A stretch of 64,000 bases of DNA from assembly GCA_016765495.1 (NCBI GenBank), contig JAESPV010000065.1, positions 1-64,000 on the forward strand. Direction: 5' to 3'. The position numbers were made by a program, and so were the translations under genes. Below the pieces are notes generated by a model, which did not search any database, was not told the DNA's origin, and saw only the letters and a program-made list of their open reading frames with translations. Shown piece after piece: positions 10,167 to 17,813 of the stretch (its first letter is position 1; every line of letters begins with the position of its first letter). Origin of the DNA: Desulfocapsa sp. (lineage in GTDB: Bacteria > Desulfobacterota > Desulfobulbia > Desulfobulbales > Desulfocapsaceae).

Positions 10167-11137
10167 CAGCGGGAAGCAATCGTCACTGTAGGATTCACAA
10201 GTCCGTAGACAATATCAACCACAGTATTCACGACAACAAACAATGCCCCGACCACAACAAGATAGGCAACCAGTAAAGCGGTGTCAGATCGTTCCACTGC
10301 TTCAAGAAACATAAAGCCCATTCCCTGCCACTGAAAAACTGTTTCTGTAAGGATTGTAAAAGCAATCAATATACCAAGCTGAACACCTCCCACCGTGATC
10401 ACAGGCAGGAGTGTATTTTTAAAACCATGCACCAGCCACACCCGTTTTCTCGATAATCCCTTGGCCCAGGCATATTTGATATATTCAGTTTCCAGCACTT
10501 CCATCATTTCTGCCCGAATAAGGCGAATAAACAGAGGGAGCATAATAGATGAAAGGGCAATGGAAGGAAGTATCAGATGTTTCAGCCCATCGAGCGTAAA
10601 CAAACCACTTTCCCAACCCATTATATTCACGGTTTCCCCCCGACCAAAGGATGGCAGCCAGTGAAGCTGTACCGCAAAGACATAGATGAGCACAATGGCA
10701 GTGAGAAAAACAGGAATGGAAACTCCAACAATGGATACCCCCATGGCAAAGCGTGAAAAGAATCGTTTTGGATAGATTGCCGAATATAATCCCACGGGAA
10801 CGGAAACCAGCAGAATAATCAAACTCGACACAAAAACCAGTTCAATGGTCGCCGGAGCTTTAGTAAAGATCACATCAAGCGCCGGCTTTTTAAAAAAGAA
10901 GGAATGCCCAAGATCACCACGCGCTGCATTAGCCAGGAACCTGCCGTATTGCGTTAGAAATGAATCATTCAATCCTAACTGGTCGCGCAGAGCTTCCCGC
11001 TCCTTCATAGAGACAGAAATCCCAACCAGATCACGAACCGGATCACCAAGCTGATGCTTCACCGAAAAACCGATGAAACCGATTACCAGCATAACCACGG
11101 TGGCCTGAATTATTCTACGAACGATAAATGCAAACAT
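10166..11137 (-). CDS. dppB: Peptide ABC transporter permease (DppB/OppB type)
   Basis: Inner-membrane permease of 323 residues. The N-terminal hydrophobic helix FIVRRIIQATVVMLVIGFIG is typical of the DppB/OppB subfamily, followed by GDPVRDLVG, helices in the 100-200 range, and the EAA motif EYIKYAWAKGLSRKRVWLVHGFKN. It is the first gene after the terminator that separates the substrate-binding protein from the membrane components, which would keep permease expression below that of the binding protein. Confidence 0.92.
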   Translation of the reverse strand: MFAFIVRRIIQATVVMLVIGFIGFSVKHQLGDPVRDLVGISVSMKEREALRDQLGLNDSFLTQYGRFLANAARGDLGHSFFFKKPALDVIFTKAPATIELVFVSSLIILLVSVPVGLYSAIYPKRFFSRFAMGVSIVGVSIPVFLTAIVLIYVFAVQLHWLPSFGRGETVNIMGWESGLFTLDGLKHLILPSIALSSIMLPLFIRLIRAEMMEVLETEYIKYAWAKGLSRKRVWLVHGFKNTLLPVITVGGVQLGILIAFTILTETVFQWQGMGFMFLEAVERSDTALLVAYLVVVGALFVVVNTVVDIVYGLVNPTVTIASR

Positions 11138-11181
11138 ACAAGAAAAGTATTGGTTTCAGATTATAGACAACAACATAAAAA

Positions 11182-11219
11182 AAGGGACTGCCTGCAGAGT
11201 ACATACATCACAGTCCCTT
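11182..11219 (-). terminator. Partial terminator between binding protein and permeases
   Basis: Nine-bp stem AAGGGACTG/CAGTCCCTT (arms 11182-11190 and 11211-11219, 20-base loop). On the minus strand the descending arm runs into seven T residues (CCCTTTTTTTATG), a rho-independent form. It lies just after the stop of the substrate-binding protein gene and about 45 bp before dppB; such hairpins commonly give excess binding protein over permease. Confidence 0.75.
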
Positions 11220-11233
11220 CGTAATATTCCAAC

Positions 11234-12784
11234 CTATTCTACAACCAGGTCGCCAAAATAAGGGAAGTTTTGAGCATTCACAATAGCCTCAAGCTTCACA
11301 TTGTTTTTGGCAGCCCATGAGAGATGCTGCCAGTGCAGAGGGATAAAAGCTGCATCATCATACAGAATCTGTTCAACTTCCTGCAGCATTTTACCACGTT
11401 TCAGCAGGTCAGTCTCAGTCTGGGCATCAAGTACCAGTGCATCAAGCTTCTTGTTACAATAGTTTCCAGAGTTGTACTGACCGTATCCTTTTTCCTTGTC
11501 CGCACACATGGTGAGAAACTCTGAGAAGTTTCCGGAATCCTCGGTGTCAGAGTGCCAGCCGATCATCATGATATCGGCAGCACGCTCATCAAACAATGGC
11601 CAGTACTGGGCTTTTGGCATGGTTTTAAGATGTACCTTAATACCAATTTTCCCGAGCATGACAGCAACGGCTTCTGCTATTTTTTCATCACTGACATAAC
11701 GGTTATTGGGAGCCATCATGCTCACTTCAAAACCTTTTTCAAAACCAGCCGCCTTCATCAGTTCTTTGGCTTTTTTCACATCATACCGTGGAACCAGACT
11801 TTCTTTATAACCAGCATAGCCTTCAGGACCCTGCTGTCCAGCTGCAGTAGCAGTTCCTTTCATGATTTTCTTAACAATAGCTGCATTGTTTACAGCATAG
11901 ACCATGGCTTGACGAACACGAACATCCTTAAACTCAGGACGTCTTTCCTGATTCAACTGAAAGGTAATGATCCGGCCGCCGGACATGGTTGTCAGCTTAG
12001 CATTCTTTGCTTTTCCCACTATTTTGAAATCCTGCGGGGAAACGGGCATAATAAAATCCACATCCCCGGAAAGAAGAGCAGCTACACGGGTTGGATCTTT
12101 TTTAATCGGAGTGAGAATAATCTCACTTACATTTCCGGGAGAGGATTTATCCCAGTAATCTGCAAAACGGGTGAAAACCATTTTCACACCCTGCTCACGC
12201 GATGTTACTTTAAAAGGACCTGTTCCAGACGCATTTGTAAGTGCAAAAGAAGAACCTGTCTTTACGATGGCATCCTTATCCTGTCCGGTGACATCTTTAC
12301 CGGTATAGAATACAGAATCCATGGGGAAGATATAGGTAGCCATATTCAAAAGAAGGGCATAGGGCTTGGCAGTTTTCAGGTCCACTGTGAAATCATCAAC
12401 AGCAACTGCATCGGTAAAGGGTTCAAAAAGTGCTTTGAAATCCTGACTCTTTTTCAAACGAGCAAGAGTCCAGAGTACATCTTTTGCAGTAAAAGGATTT
12501 CCGCTGTGAAATTTTACGCCCTTACGAAGGTAAAAACGAACGGTGTTTTCATCAAGACGTTCCCATTTTTCAGCCAGCCGGTTCTCAAACGTCATATCCT
12601 TACTCCAACGAACCAGTGGATCAAAAACCATATGGGAATATTGCAACATTCCACCGGAAAGCTGTACCTGCGGATCAAGGGATACAGGATCCGCGTCCAT
12701 GGCAAGCTTCAGAGTCTTTGCTCCGACTGTTCCTGCGGCAAGCAACATCACCAAAACCAACGCGATATACTTCAATTGTTTCAT
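11234..12784 (-). CDS. dppA: Peptide-type ABC transporter substrate-binding protein (SBP family 5)
   Basis: Periplasmic solute receptor of the adjacent importer, 516 residues. Signal peptide KYIALVLVMLLAAGTVGA ends at about residue 22; the mature part has the family hallmarks LDPQVQLSGGMLQYSHMVFDPL, WTLARLKKSQDF, and RVRQAMVYAVN. ATG 12784 is chosen because GGAGAAC lies just upstream and it begins directly at the signal peptide; an extension to 12886 would add 34 poorly placed residues. The ligand could be peptides, nickel or another amino compound; the SBP5 fold alone does not settle it. Region 12785-12981 upstream contains a 7-bp inverted repeat TTTTGTC/GACAAAA (12878-12904) that could be an operator. 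Confidence 0.9.
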   Translation of the reverse strand: MKQLKYIALVLVMLLAAGTVGAKTLKLAMDADPVSLDPQVQLSGGMLQYSHMVFDPLVRWSKDMTFENRLAEKWERLDENTVRFYLRKGVKFHSGNPFTAKDVLWTLARLKKSQDFKALFEPFTDAVAVDDFTVDLKTAKPYALLLNMATYIFPMDSVFYTGKDVTGQDKDAIVKTGSSFALTNASGTGPFKVTSREQGVKMVFTRFADYWDKSSPGNVSEIILTPIKKDPTRVAALLSGDVDFIMPVSPQDFKIVGKAKNAKLTTMSGGRIITFQLNQERRPEFKDVRVRQAMVYAVNNAAIVKKIMKGTATAAGQQGPEGYAGYKESLVPRYDVKKAKELMKAAGFEKGFEVSMMAPNNRYVSDEKIAEAVAVMLGKIGIKVHLKTMPKAQYWPLFDERAADIMMIGWHSDTEDSGNFSEFLTMCADKEKGYGQYNSGNYCNKKLDALVLDAQTETDLLKRGKMLQEVEQILYDDAAFIPLHWQHLSWAAKNNVKLEAIVNAQNFPYFGDLVVE

Positions 12785-12981
12785 CTTGTTCTCCTTTCCC
12801 TGACTAACAGGGAGATATAAGTAGATAGGACGGTAACCTTCCAGTAGTGAGACTGCTTTTGTACCCAACAAAATTTGTTTTGTCACGAATAGTTTTGGAC
12901 AAAAAGAACAGTAGGGCTGAACTGTAGCATCATGAAATGTACAAACGAGACAAATGTCCTTCTGTTAACACGATCTTGCGT

Positions 12982-13755
12982 TCAAACAACCTGAAGATGG
13001 AGGAGGTTTTCAGCGTTTTCGGTTGTTTGCTCTGCTATCTCTTCCACAGATTCTTTTCGTAAATTTGCTAGAGCCTGGAGAATAACAGGCAAATATTCAG
13101 GACTGTTTCGCTGTCCATGAAATGCAGCGGGAGGAATATCTGGAGAATCCGTTTCAAGGACCAGTGATTGTAATGGAAGGTGAGCCGCAACCGCACGGAT
13201 TTTAGTCGCACGATCATACGTAATCGTACCACAGATACTCACAAGAAACCCGAGTTTCAAGTAATGCTCAGCCTGTTGCAGACTGCCGTTGAAAGCATGA
13301 ACAATCCCTCCATTGCCAAAACGCAAACGACGCAGTGTTTTCTGCACCTGGTCATGGGCTTTGCGTACATGTAACAACACGGGAAGTCCTGCTTCTGTAG
13401 CAATCGAAAGTTGAGCCTCAAGCAATTCCTGTTGAGCGGCCTTGTCCACATCCTTTATAAAATAATCCAACCCGATTTCACCTATTGCAACCAGCCTGCC
13501 ACCCAAAGCATGTTTCCGAAGTTCACGAAGGTTCCCGGGAGCATGATGCTGTAAATACATGGGGTGGAGGCCTATGGCAGGATAAAGATCTTTTTCCATT
13601 TCACAGAGGCGCAGAATTCTTTTCCAGCCGCTGCGACAGACACCCGGTACAACCTGAGCAATAACCCCGCCTTTCCTGGAATTTTTCAGGACGTCATTGA
13701 AATCATCGGCAAACACCTCAAGGTCAATATGGCTGTGAGTATCAATCAACTTCAT
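12982..13755 (-). CDS. tatD: TatD-family metal-dependent DNase
   Basis: TIM-barrel hydrolase of the TatD family, cytoplasmic 3'-5' exonuclease-like enzymes. Metal ligands are visible in DTHSH near the N-terminus, a Glu in GEIGLDYF, His in LLHVRKAH and VHAFNG, and Asp in LETDSPDIPP. The length of 257 residues is typical. ATG 13755 gives the usual short lead into DTHSH; an in-frame TTG at 13770 would add five residues. It is not clearly in an operon. Confidence 0.9.
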   Translation of the reverse strand: MKLIDTHSHIDLEVFADDFNDVLKNSRKGGVIAQVVPGVCRSGWKRILRLCEMEKDLYPAIGLHPMYLQHHAPGNLRELRKHALGGRLVAIGEIGLDYFIKDVDKAAQQELLEAQLSIATEAGLPVLLHVRKAHDQVQKTLRRLRFGNGGIVHAFNGSLQQAEHYLKLGFLVSICGTITYDRATKIRAVAAHLPLQSLVLETDSPDIPPAAFHGQRNSPEYLPVILQALANLRKESVEEIAEQTTENAENLLHLQVV

Positions 13756-13790
13756 ATCGAAAAAATCCAATCAGCCCTGTTCTTTCATAA

Positions 13791-13878
13791 CACTCCCGGA
13801 AGCTTGCCCGCGAATAGACCTTTCGGGCAGACCTCCCAGGCTCCGCCAAGGGAAACAATTGATTAAGATGACCTGAGC
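13791..13878. repeat. 88-bp dispersed direct repeat, copy 1
   Basis: Aligns without gaps over 88 bp with 15385-15472, about 75 percent by eye; the best conserved part is AATAGACCTTTCGG followed by CTCCGCCAAG, and both copies end in ATGACxTGAGC. Internally it has an inverted repeat flanking AATAGACCTT (CTTGCCCG / CGGGCAG in this copy), so the RNA or DNA can form a hairpin. It lies upstream of tatD and before the DUF211 cassette. Confidence 0.7.
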
Positions 13879-13977
13879 ATTCCAGGTAATGCAAATCATT
13901 GTTTGTTCTCCAGCTTAAGAAGTTGATTAAACATCATACCTCGCTGATTGCATCGAAAATTCGTTCCTTCTTTTGTT

Positions 13978-14007
13978 TTGACTTTCTATCTTCTTATGTA
14001 ATAATAC
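13978..14007 (+). promoter_or_regulatory. Candidate sigma-70-type promoter for the DUF211 cassette
   Basis: TTGACT at 13978-13983 and TAATAC at 14002-14007 with an 18-bp spacer, about 50 bp upstream of the ATG at 14055. The elements are good but the spacing is one base longer than ideal, and the region is AT-rich, so chance is possible. Confidence 0.4.
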
Positions 14008-14054
14008 TGCTTGACAGTAATTACGGCATTGAATTGAGGCGAATATACTTGAGA

Positions 14055-14329
14055 ATGTCTCCAATATCAACGTATCAAGTGGATTTCTCAAAACATAAAA
14101 TAGGATGGTTTCTTTTGTCACTTGCTGCTATCTGTGCAACTCTGCCTCCATTTTTTTTGATATACAGTCTGTAAAAGATACTACATGGTTTGCACGCTCA
14201 GGTTCCATTATGATTCTACTAGTATTTGGAGGTATGGCGATATTTGGATACAGTAAACTTAACAAGTTGTTAAACAAGGATGCTGCGGCTCAGGGGGAAT
14301 GGCGGAAAAAATATTGGGTGAAAACATAA
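14055..14329 (+). pseudogene. Two-helix small membrane protein, frameshifted at a T8 tract
   Basis: From ATG 14055 the frame reads MSPISTYQVDFSKHKIGW and a hydrophobic helix (FLLSLAAICATLPPFF), then hits a run of eight T at 14151-14158 and stops shortly after. In the next frame the sequence continues smoothly (DIQSVKDTTWFARSG, second helix SIMILLVFGGMAIFGY, KLNKLLNK) to a stop at 14329. One inserted T would restore a single protein of about 91 residues. It may be a true frameshift mutation, a homopolymer sequencing error, or transcriptional slippage. I do not recognise the family. It is first in a plus-strand series with the DUF211 and VIT-like genes. Confidence 0.6.
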
Positions 14330-14392
14330 ACAAATCGTCAGACCGTAATAAGTTGTAATAATAAACAAAAAAATATCTTTTGAGAATTACTC

Positions 14393-14659
14393 ATGACAAA
14401 ACTACGAAGACTCGTACTCGATGTACTCAAACCACATCAACCAAATGCGTTGGACTTTTCTTCTACCCTAGCAGATCTGGGGGCAGATTATCGCGTTAAA
14501 TTAACAGTTACTGAGGTTGATAAAAAAACCGAAAGCACAATCGTGATTATTGAAAGCACTGATATAAATTTTGAGAACATTAAAACAGCCATCGAAAAAA
14601 TGGGCGCATCTGTTCATAGCATTGATGAAGTTGAAGTGTATGGGGCGGAGCCAACATAA
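14393..14659 (+). CDS. DUF211 (PF02680-type) small protein
   Basis: An 88-residue protein matching the DUF211 family, which is mainly archaeal and has no established biochemical function; members form small ferredoxin-like oligomeric domains. Signature segments are LRRLVLDVLKPH at the N-terminus, TVTEVDKKTESTIVIIE in the middle and GASVHSIDEVEVYG at the end, all in the expected order. It lies 63 bp after the frameshifted membrane protein gene and 77 bp before the VIT-like transporter. The association with a metal transporter suggests a metal-related role (inference). Confidence 0.85.
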   Translation: MTKLRRLVLDVLKPHQPNALDFSSTLADLGADYRVKLTVTEVDKKTESTIVIIESTDINFENIKTAIEKMGASVHSIDEVEVYGAEPT

Positions 14660-14736
14660 TGTTCAATCTTCTTGCATTTAGTCTCTGAGAACGAGAACTT
14701 TGTAAAAATTACATTTTACTACCCGGATCACACCAT

Positions 14737-15321
14737 ATGGTCTCAAATAGAAAACAACTGACATTACATATCCTCCGTGCCAGAAGTATTGCACGGCGCT
14801 ATCTAATTACCAATGGCTTTGATGGCTCATTAACCATGCTGGGCATGGTGACTGGTTTCTATACAAGTGGGATGACAGACCTGTCGGTGGCAATCAGTGC
14901 CTGTTTGGGCGCAGCAGTCGCTCTGTTTATAAGCGGTCTAAGTAGCGCTTACCTGAGTGAAAAAGCTGAGCGTGAAAAAGAATTACGTGAATTGGAACAG
15001 GCCTTGCTGATCGATCTGAAAGAAAGTGATTACGGGCAGGCAAGCCGCTATCTGCCAATACTGGTGGCTCTGGTTAATGGACTTGCACCATTGCTACTAT
15101 CTCTAATGATCCTCTTGCCTTTATTTTTTGCAGAACAGTTACACGCACTCCCTTCATCACCTTTTATCAACGCTATTGTTGTGGCGCTGATATGTATTTT
15201 TTCCCTTGGGGTCTTTTTAGGTAAAATCAGTAAAACCTTTTGGCTATGGTCCGGGTTGAGGACATTGATAATCGCCATAGTAACAGTGGCAATTATTCTA
15301 TTCTTTGGCCATTCTATTTGA
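14737..15321 (+). CDS. VIT1/CCC1-like (TIGR00267-type) membrane transporter
   Basis: A 194-residue membrane protein related to the VIT1/CCC1 family of iron/manganese transporters and closest in pattern to the archaeal TIGR00267 group. The N-terminal ARSIARRYLITNGFDGSLTMLG signature leads into helix 1, helix 2 (LSVAISACLGAAVALFISG), a charged amphipathic segment (SEKAEREKELRELEQALL) and three C-terminal helices. Location would be the inner membrane. Substrate Fe2+ or Mn2+ is inferred from distant relatives only. With the DUF211 gene it forms an archaeal-flavoured pair between two 88-bp repeats. Confidence 0.8.
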   Translation: MVSNRKQLTLHILRARSIARRYLITNGFDGSLTMLGMVTGFYTSGMTDLSVAISACLGAAVALFISGLSSAYLSEKAEREKELRELEQALLIDLKESDYGQASRYLPILVALVNGLAPLLLSLMILLPLFFAEQLHALPSSPFINAIVVALICIFSLGVFLGKISKTFWLWSGLRTLIIAIVTVAIILFFGHSI

Positions 15322-15384
15322 AACGACCTCAAAAAGTATACGATTTATTTAATGCCTCGCTTTCAATGAATCAAACGGTAAAGT

Positions 15385-15472
15385 CACTCCCAGAGACTTG
15401 TCCCAAAATAGACCTTTCGGACAAGCCTCTCAAGCTCCGCCAAGAAAAAAATTTGTTTATGATGACATGAGC
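15385..15472. repeat. 88-bp dispersed direct repeat, copy 2
   Basis: Same orientation as the copy at 13791-13878 and the same length. Inverted repeat GACTTGTCC / GGACAAGCC flanks AAATAGACCTTTC. The last 16 bp overlap the stop codon and final residues of the convergent enolase-superfamily gene, so the repeat has inserted at, or supplies, the 3' end of that gene. Confidence 0.7.
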
Positions 15473-16584
15473 GTCCCCCATTTATCAAGCGCTTTCCAGT
15501 TGATGCTTACACCGAGGCCATGACCTTCCATAAGCCCAGCCTTACCCTGATGACCAAACTGTACATCTTCATTACAGATATCTGATTCTAGGGTAAAGCG
15601 AGTATACCCTCCTTCAAGATATCTGATATTCCGGCAAAGGGTAGCTAAATGACGACCGGCAGCAGCAAGGATCCCTGTCTCACCCACATGACACCCCAGT
15701 TGACAGAAAAACCCATTTGCCAAAGCATGATTCCAGAGTTTTAAACTTTCTCTGAACCCACCGCACTTTGAGAGTCTGACGTTAAAACCCGAGCACCCCT
15801 GATTACGGATAAGAGTATTCATATCATGCATATTACACATGGACTCATCGGTAATGGTCGGTAGTGGCCCCTGTTCCGTTACCTTTTTCAAGCCGTCCAT
15901 ATCCTCTTTAGCCACCGGTTGCTCAAAGCTGCTTACTCCTATTGACTGAGAGACCCTTCCAAACTCTATGGCCTCGTCGGCCGTGAAAGCTCCATTTGCA
16001 TCAATTCGTATATCCGGTTCCGGCCCTAAAACCTTTCGAATATGAGAGAGGTACCTGACCCCATCCTGAATACTTGACACTTTTACCTTCACAAACTGCA
16101 TATCCATGGCTTTGACAACTGGCAAAACAACGTCAAGCCCCTCAATGGGTAAAAGAGGAATCACTGCGGAATGGGTAAAAGATGTGTTAACAGGAGTATC
16201 GGAAAAAAGCTGCCAAAGCGGAATTTTTCTGCTTTGGGCAAACAAATCCAGACAGGCAAGTTCCACAGCACACCAGGCAGATGGGTTCTGTTGTGCCAGG
16301 AGTTGCATTGAAACAGTGTCCAGGATCTGATTAAGGCCAAAGCTGTCCCCCCACTCTTTCCCTGTGAGTTGGCTACCCAGTTTAATAGCAACATCAATAC
16401 ACCCCGGCAATGTCTCTTCTGTAACATATTGCCGGGGAGTACCTTCACCAACACCTGTAAAGCCATTATCCGACTCAACAACTACTACAATTGCTTCACT
16501 TTCCCTTCTCTCGGCAAGATTATGACTAATTGCCAGTGAGAACGGTATCTCCAGCCGATATACTTTGAGGTTGGTAATTTTCAT
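15457..16584 (-). CDS. Enolase-superfamily enzyme (dipeptide epimerase/muconate-cycloisomerase type)
   Basis: 375 residues with the mandelate-racemase/muconate-lactonising fold: N-terminal capping domain, then a TIM barrel with the acid/base KVK pair (Lys166, Lys168), three metal ligands Asp195 (DANGAF), Glu221 (FEQP) and Asp246 (TDES), and a second-side Lys273. The metal-ligand spacing and TDES resemble Ala-Glu (dipeptide) epimerases, which act in murein peptide recycling; substrate assignment is inference. The upstream acyltransferase gene overlaps it by 59 bp, so the two are translated from one message. The last residues come from the 88-bp repeat. Confidence 0.75.
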   Translation of the reverse strand: MKITNLKVYRLEIPFSLAISHNLAERRESEAIVVVVESDNGFTGVGEGTPRQYVTEETLPGCIDVAIKLGSQLTGKEWGDSFGLNQILDTVSMQLLAQQNPSAWCAVELACLDLFAQSRKIPLWQLFSDTPVNTSFTHSAVIPLLPIEGLDVVLPVVKAMDMQFVKVKVSSIQDGVRYLSHIRKVLGPEPDIRIDANGAFTADEAIEFGRVSQSIGVSSFEQPVAKEDMDGLKKVTEQGPLPTITDESMCNMHDMNTLIRNQGCSGFNVRLSKCGGFRESLKLWNHALANGFFCQLGCHVGETGILAAAGRHLATLCRNIRYLEGGYTRFTLESDICNEDVQFGHQGKAGLMEGHGLGVSINWKALDKWGTLMSS

Positions 16585-17506
16585 TCATTCTTCCATTTTC
16601 AATAAAAGGTGCAAGCTCCACAGCAGCATCTTTCCATTGATACCATTGGTAGGGAGCTGCAAGTATGTGCCCTTCAAGACGATTCCAGGCTTTTTTTGCC
16701 AGTGATACCTTTTCCAAACCATTTGCCAGTGAGTCAACAGACAAAACATAATTGCCATTTTGTCGTTTCATTACCCCCAACATTGCAGGAACCCGTGCCC
16801 TGCGATAAAGAAAATCAAGTGTTTTATCCTTCGACACATGGTTGCCAAAAACAGCTACCTTTTCGTTCTTGTGACGTATCCATTGGGAAAACTCATCACA
16901 CTCAGTAATAAGAAATCGGCCCTGTTTAATTGCAGCCAACGCTTTATAAATAACTTTATCCTCTTCAGCATCAATTAATACAACATCGACCTCAGCAGCT
17001 TTTTTCATTGATTCCTCCCGCAGAGCATCGGTTTTAAATTTGACTATCATTGCAATTTTATAACCGCTGAGTGAGAGTGCAAGAGGAAGAAATTCAACAG
17101 CACCAAAATGGCCTGTAACAAAGATTCCCCCTTTCCCTTGTGCAGCAGCCTGATCGAGAATACTTTTGTTTTGTATCGTGAGTCTTTTACCTAGAAATTT
17201 ATGCATTTTCGCAAAATTGCGATGTCCCATTAATAGTTTTTCAAGATAGTGTTCAAAGATACCGCCAAATGATTTTACTACATTCCAATAAAAATGTGTG
17301 CGAGCCAACTTATTTTGCAATATAAATGAAAGTGATGAAAATATTTTTATTCGATCTTTCCCCTGTAGAATAAAATAAAAACTACCCAGAGCATAAAGAT
17401 ATAACCTTAAAATACAAACAGGACAAAAACGGGTTAGCCAAACGTTTATGGGATGTTGAAAAAATTGACTGAGTCCAATACCTGAAAAATAGGATACCAC
17501 TTTCAT
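16526..17506 (-). CDS. LPLAT-family acyltransferase (HtrB/LpxL-like)
   Basis: 326-residue membrane-associated acyltransferase. The catalytic H-x4-E motif is GHFGAVEF at about residue 133, and the region around residue 170-200 follows the lipid A acyltransferase-like pattern (IKQGRFLITECDEF). Such enzymes transfer acyl chains to lipid A or to other acceptors; the acceptor here is unknown. A strong GGAGGAG lies upstream of the ATG. Its 3' end overlaps the enolase-superfamily gene by 59 bp, an unusually long overlap. Confidence 0.75.
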   Translation of the reverse strand: MKVVSYFSGIGLSQFFQHPINVWLTRFCPVCILRLYLYALGSFYFILQGKDRIKIFSSLSFILQNKLARTHFYWNVVKSFGGIFEHYLEKLLMGHRNFAKMHKFLGKRLTIQNKSILDQAAAQGKGGIFVTGHFGAVEFLPLALSLSGYKIAMIVKFKTDALREESMKKAAEVDVVLIDAEEDKVIYKALAAIKQGRFLITECDEFSQWIRHKNEKVAVFGNHVSKDKTLDFLYRRARVPAMLGVMKRQNGNYVLSVDSLANGLEKVSLAKKAWNRLEGHILAAPYQWYQWKDAAVELAPFIENGRMNENYQPQSISAGDTVLTGN

Positions 17507-17557
17507 TCGTTACTCCTCCAGTAAAAATAGATAAAATTTTGCTGCGTCCTCTAATTG

Positions 17558-17585
17558 TTGACAATGAGAATCTGCAACCTATAAT
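17558..17585 (+). promoter_or_regulatory. Consensus sigma-70 promoter
   Basis: Perfect TTGACA (17558-17563) and perfect TATAAT (17580-17585) with a 16-bp spacer on the plus strand. It points at the sensor kinase whose ATG is at 17814, leaving a leader of about 220 bases. The 307-bp gap 17507-17813 otherwise holds only the dyad at 17750-17780 and no gene that I can support. Confidence 0.65.
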
Positions 17586-17749
17586 GAAAAGAAGCTATTT
17601 GTATTTGATGGCATTGTAGAACTTTTCCACCTGCTACATTGTTGCAAATTTTTCCAATATCACGGGTCCCCCTAGTACTCCGGAATAATAGAAGATTTGT
17701 GAGAAAAGCATTTTGAACATTACACATAACATTCATTTTCAGCAGATAG

Positions 17750-17780
17750 TAAGTTAATAAATTACTAAGTAATTAGCTTA
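17750..17780. promoter_or_regulatory. 31-bp dyad, candidate operator of the sensor kinase gene
   Basis: Outer arms TAAGTTAAT (17750-17758) and ATTAGCTTA (17772-17780) match in 8 of 9 positions when inverted, and the centre ATTACTAAGTAAT is itself palindromic. It sits 34 bp before the ATG at 17814, downstream of the consensus promoter, a position suited to repression. The binding protein is unknown. Confidence 0.4.
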
Positions 17781-17813
17781 GACTGATTCTCCTTGAATTC
17801 AAATGTTTTGTTT

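Noticed and set aside
11552-12820. Long open frame of 422 codons on the plus strand inside the substrate-binding protein gene
   Set aside because: It is the antisense shadow of a clearly coding SBP5 gene; the product has no recognisable motif and no signal or domain pattern.
17551-17736. Short minus-strand frame in the 17.5 kb gap
   Set aside because: No ribosome site and it overlaps the consensus promoter region; more likely a chance frame.
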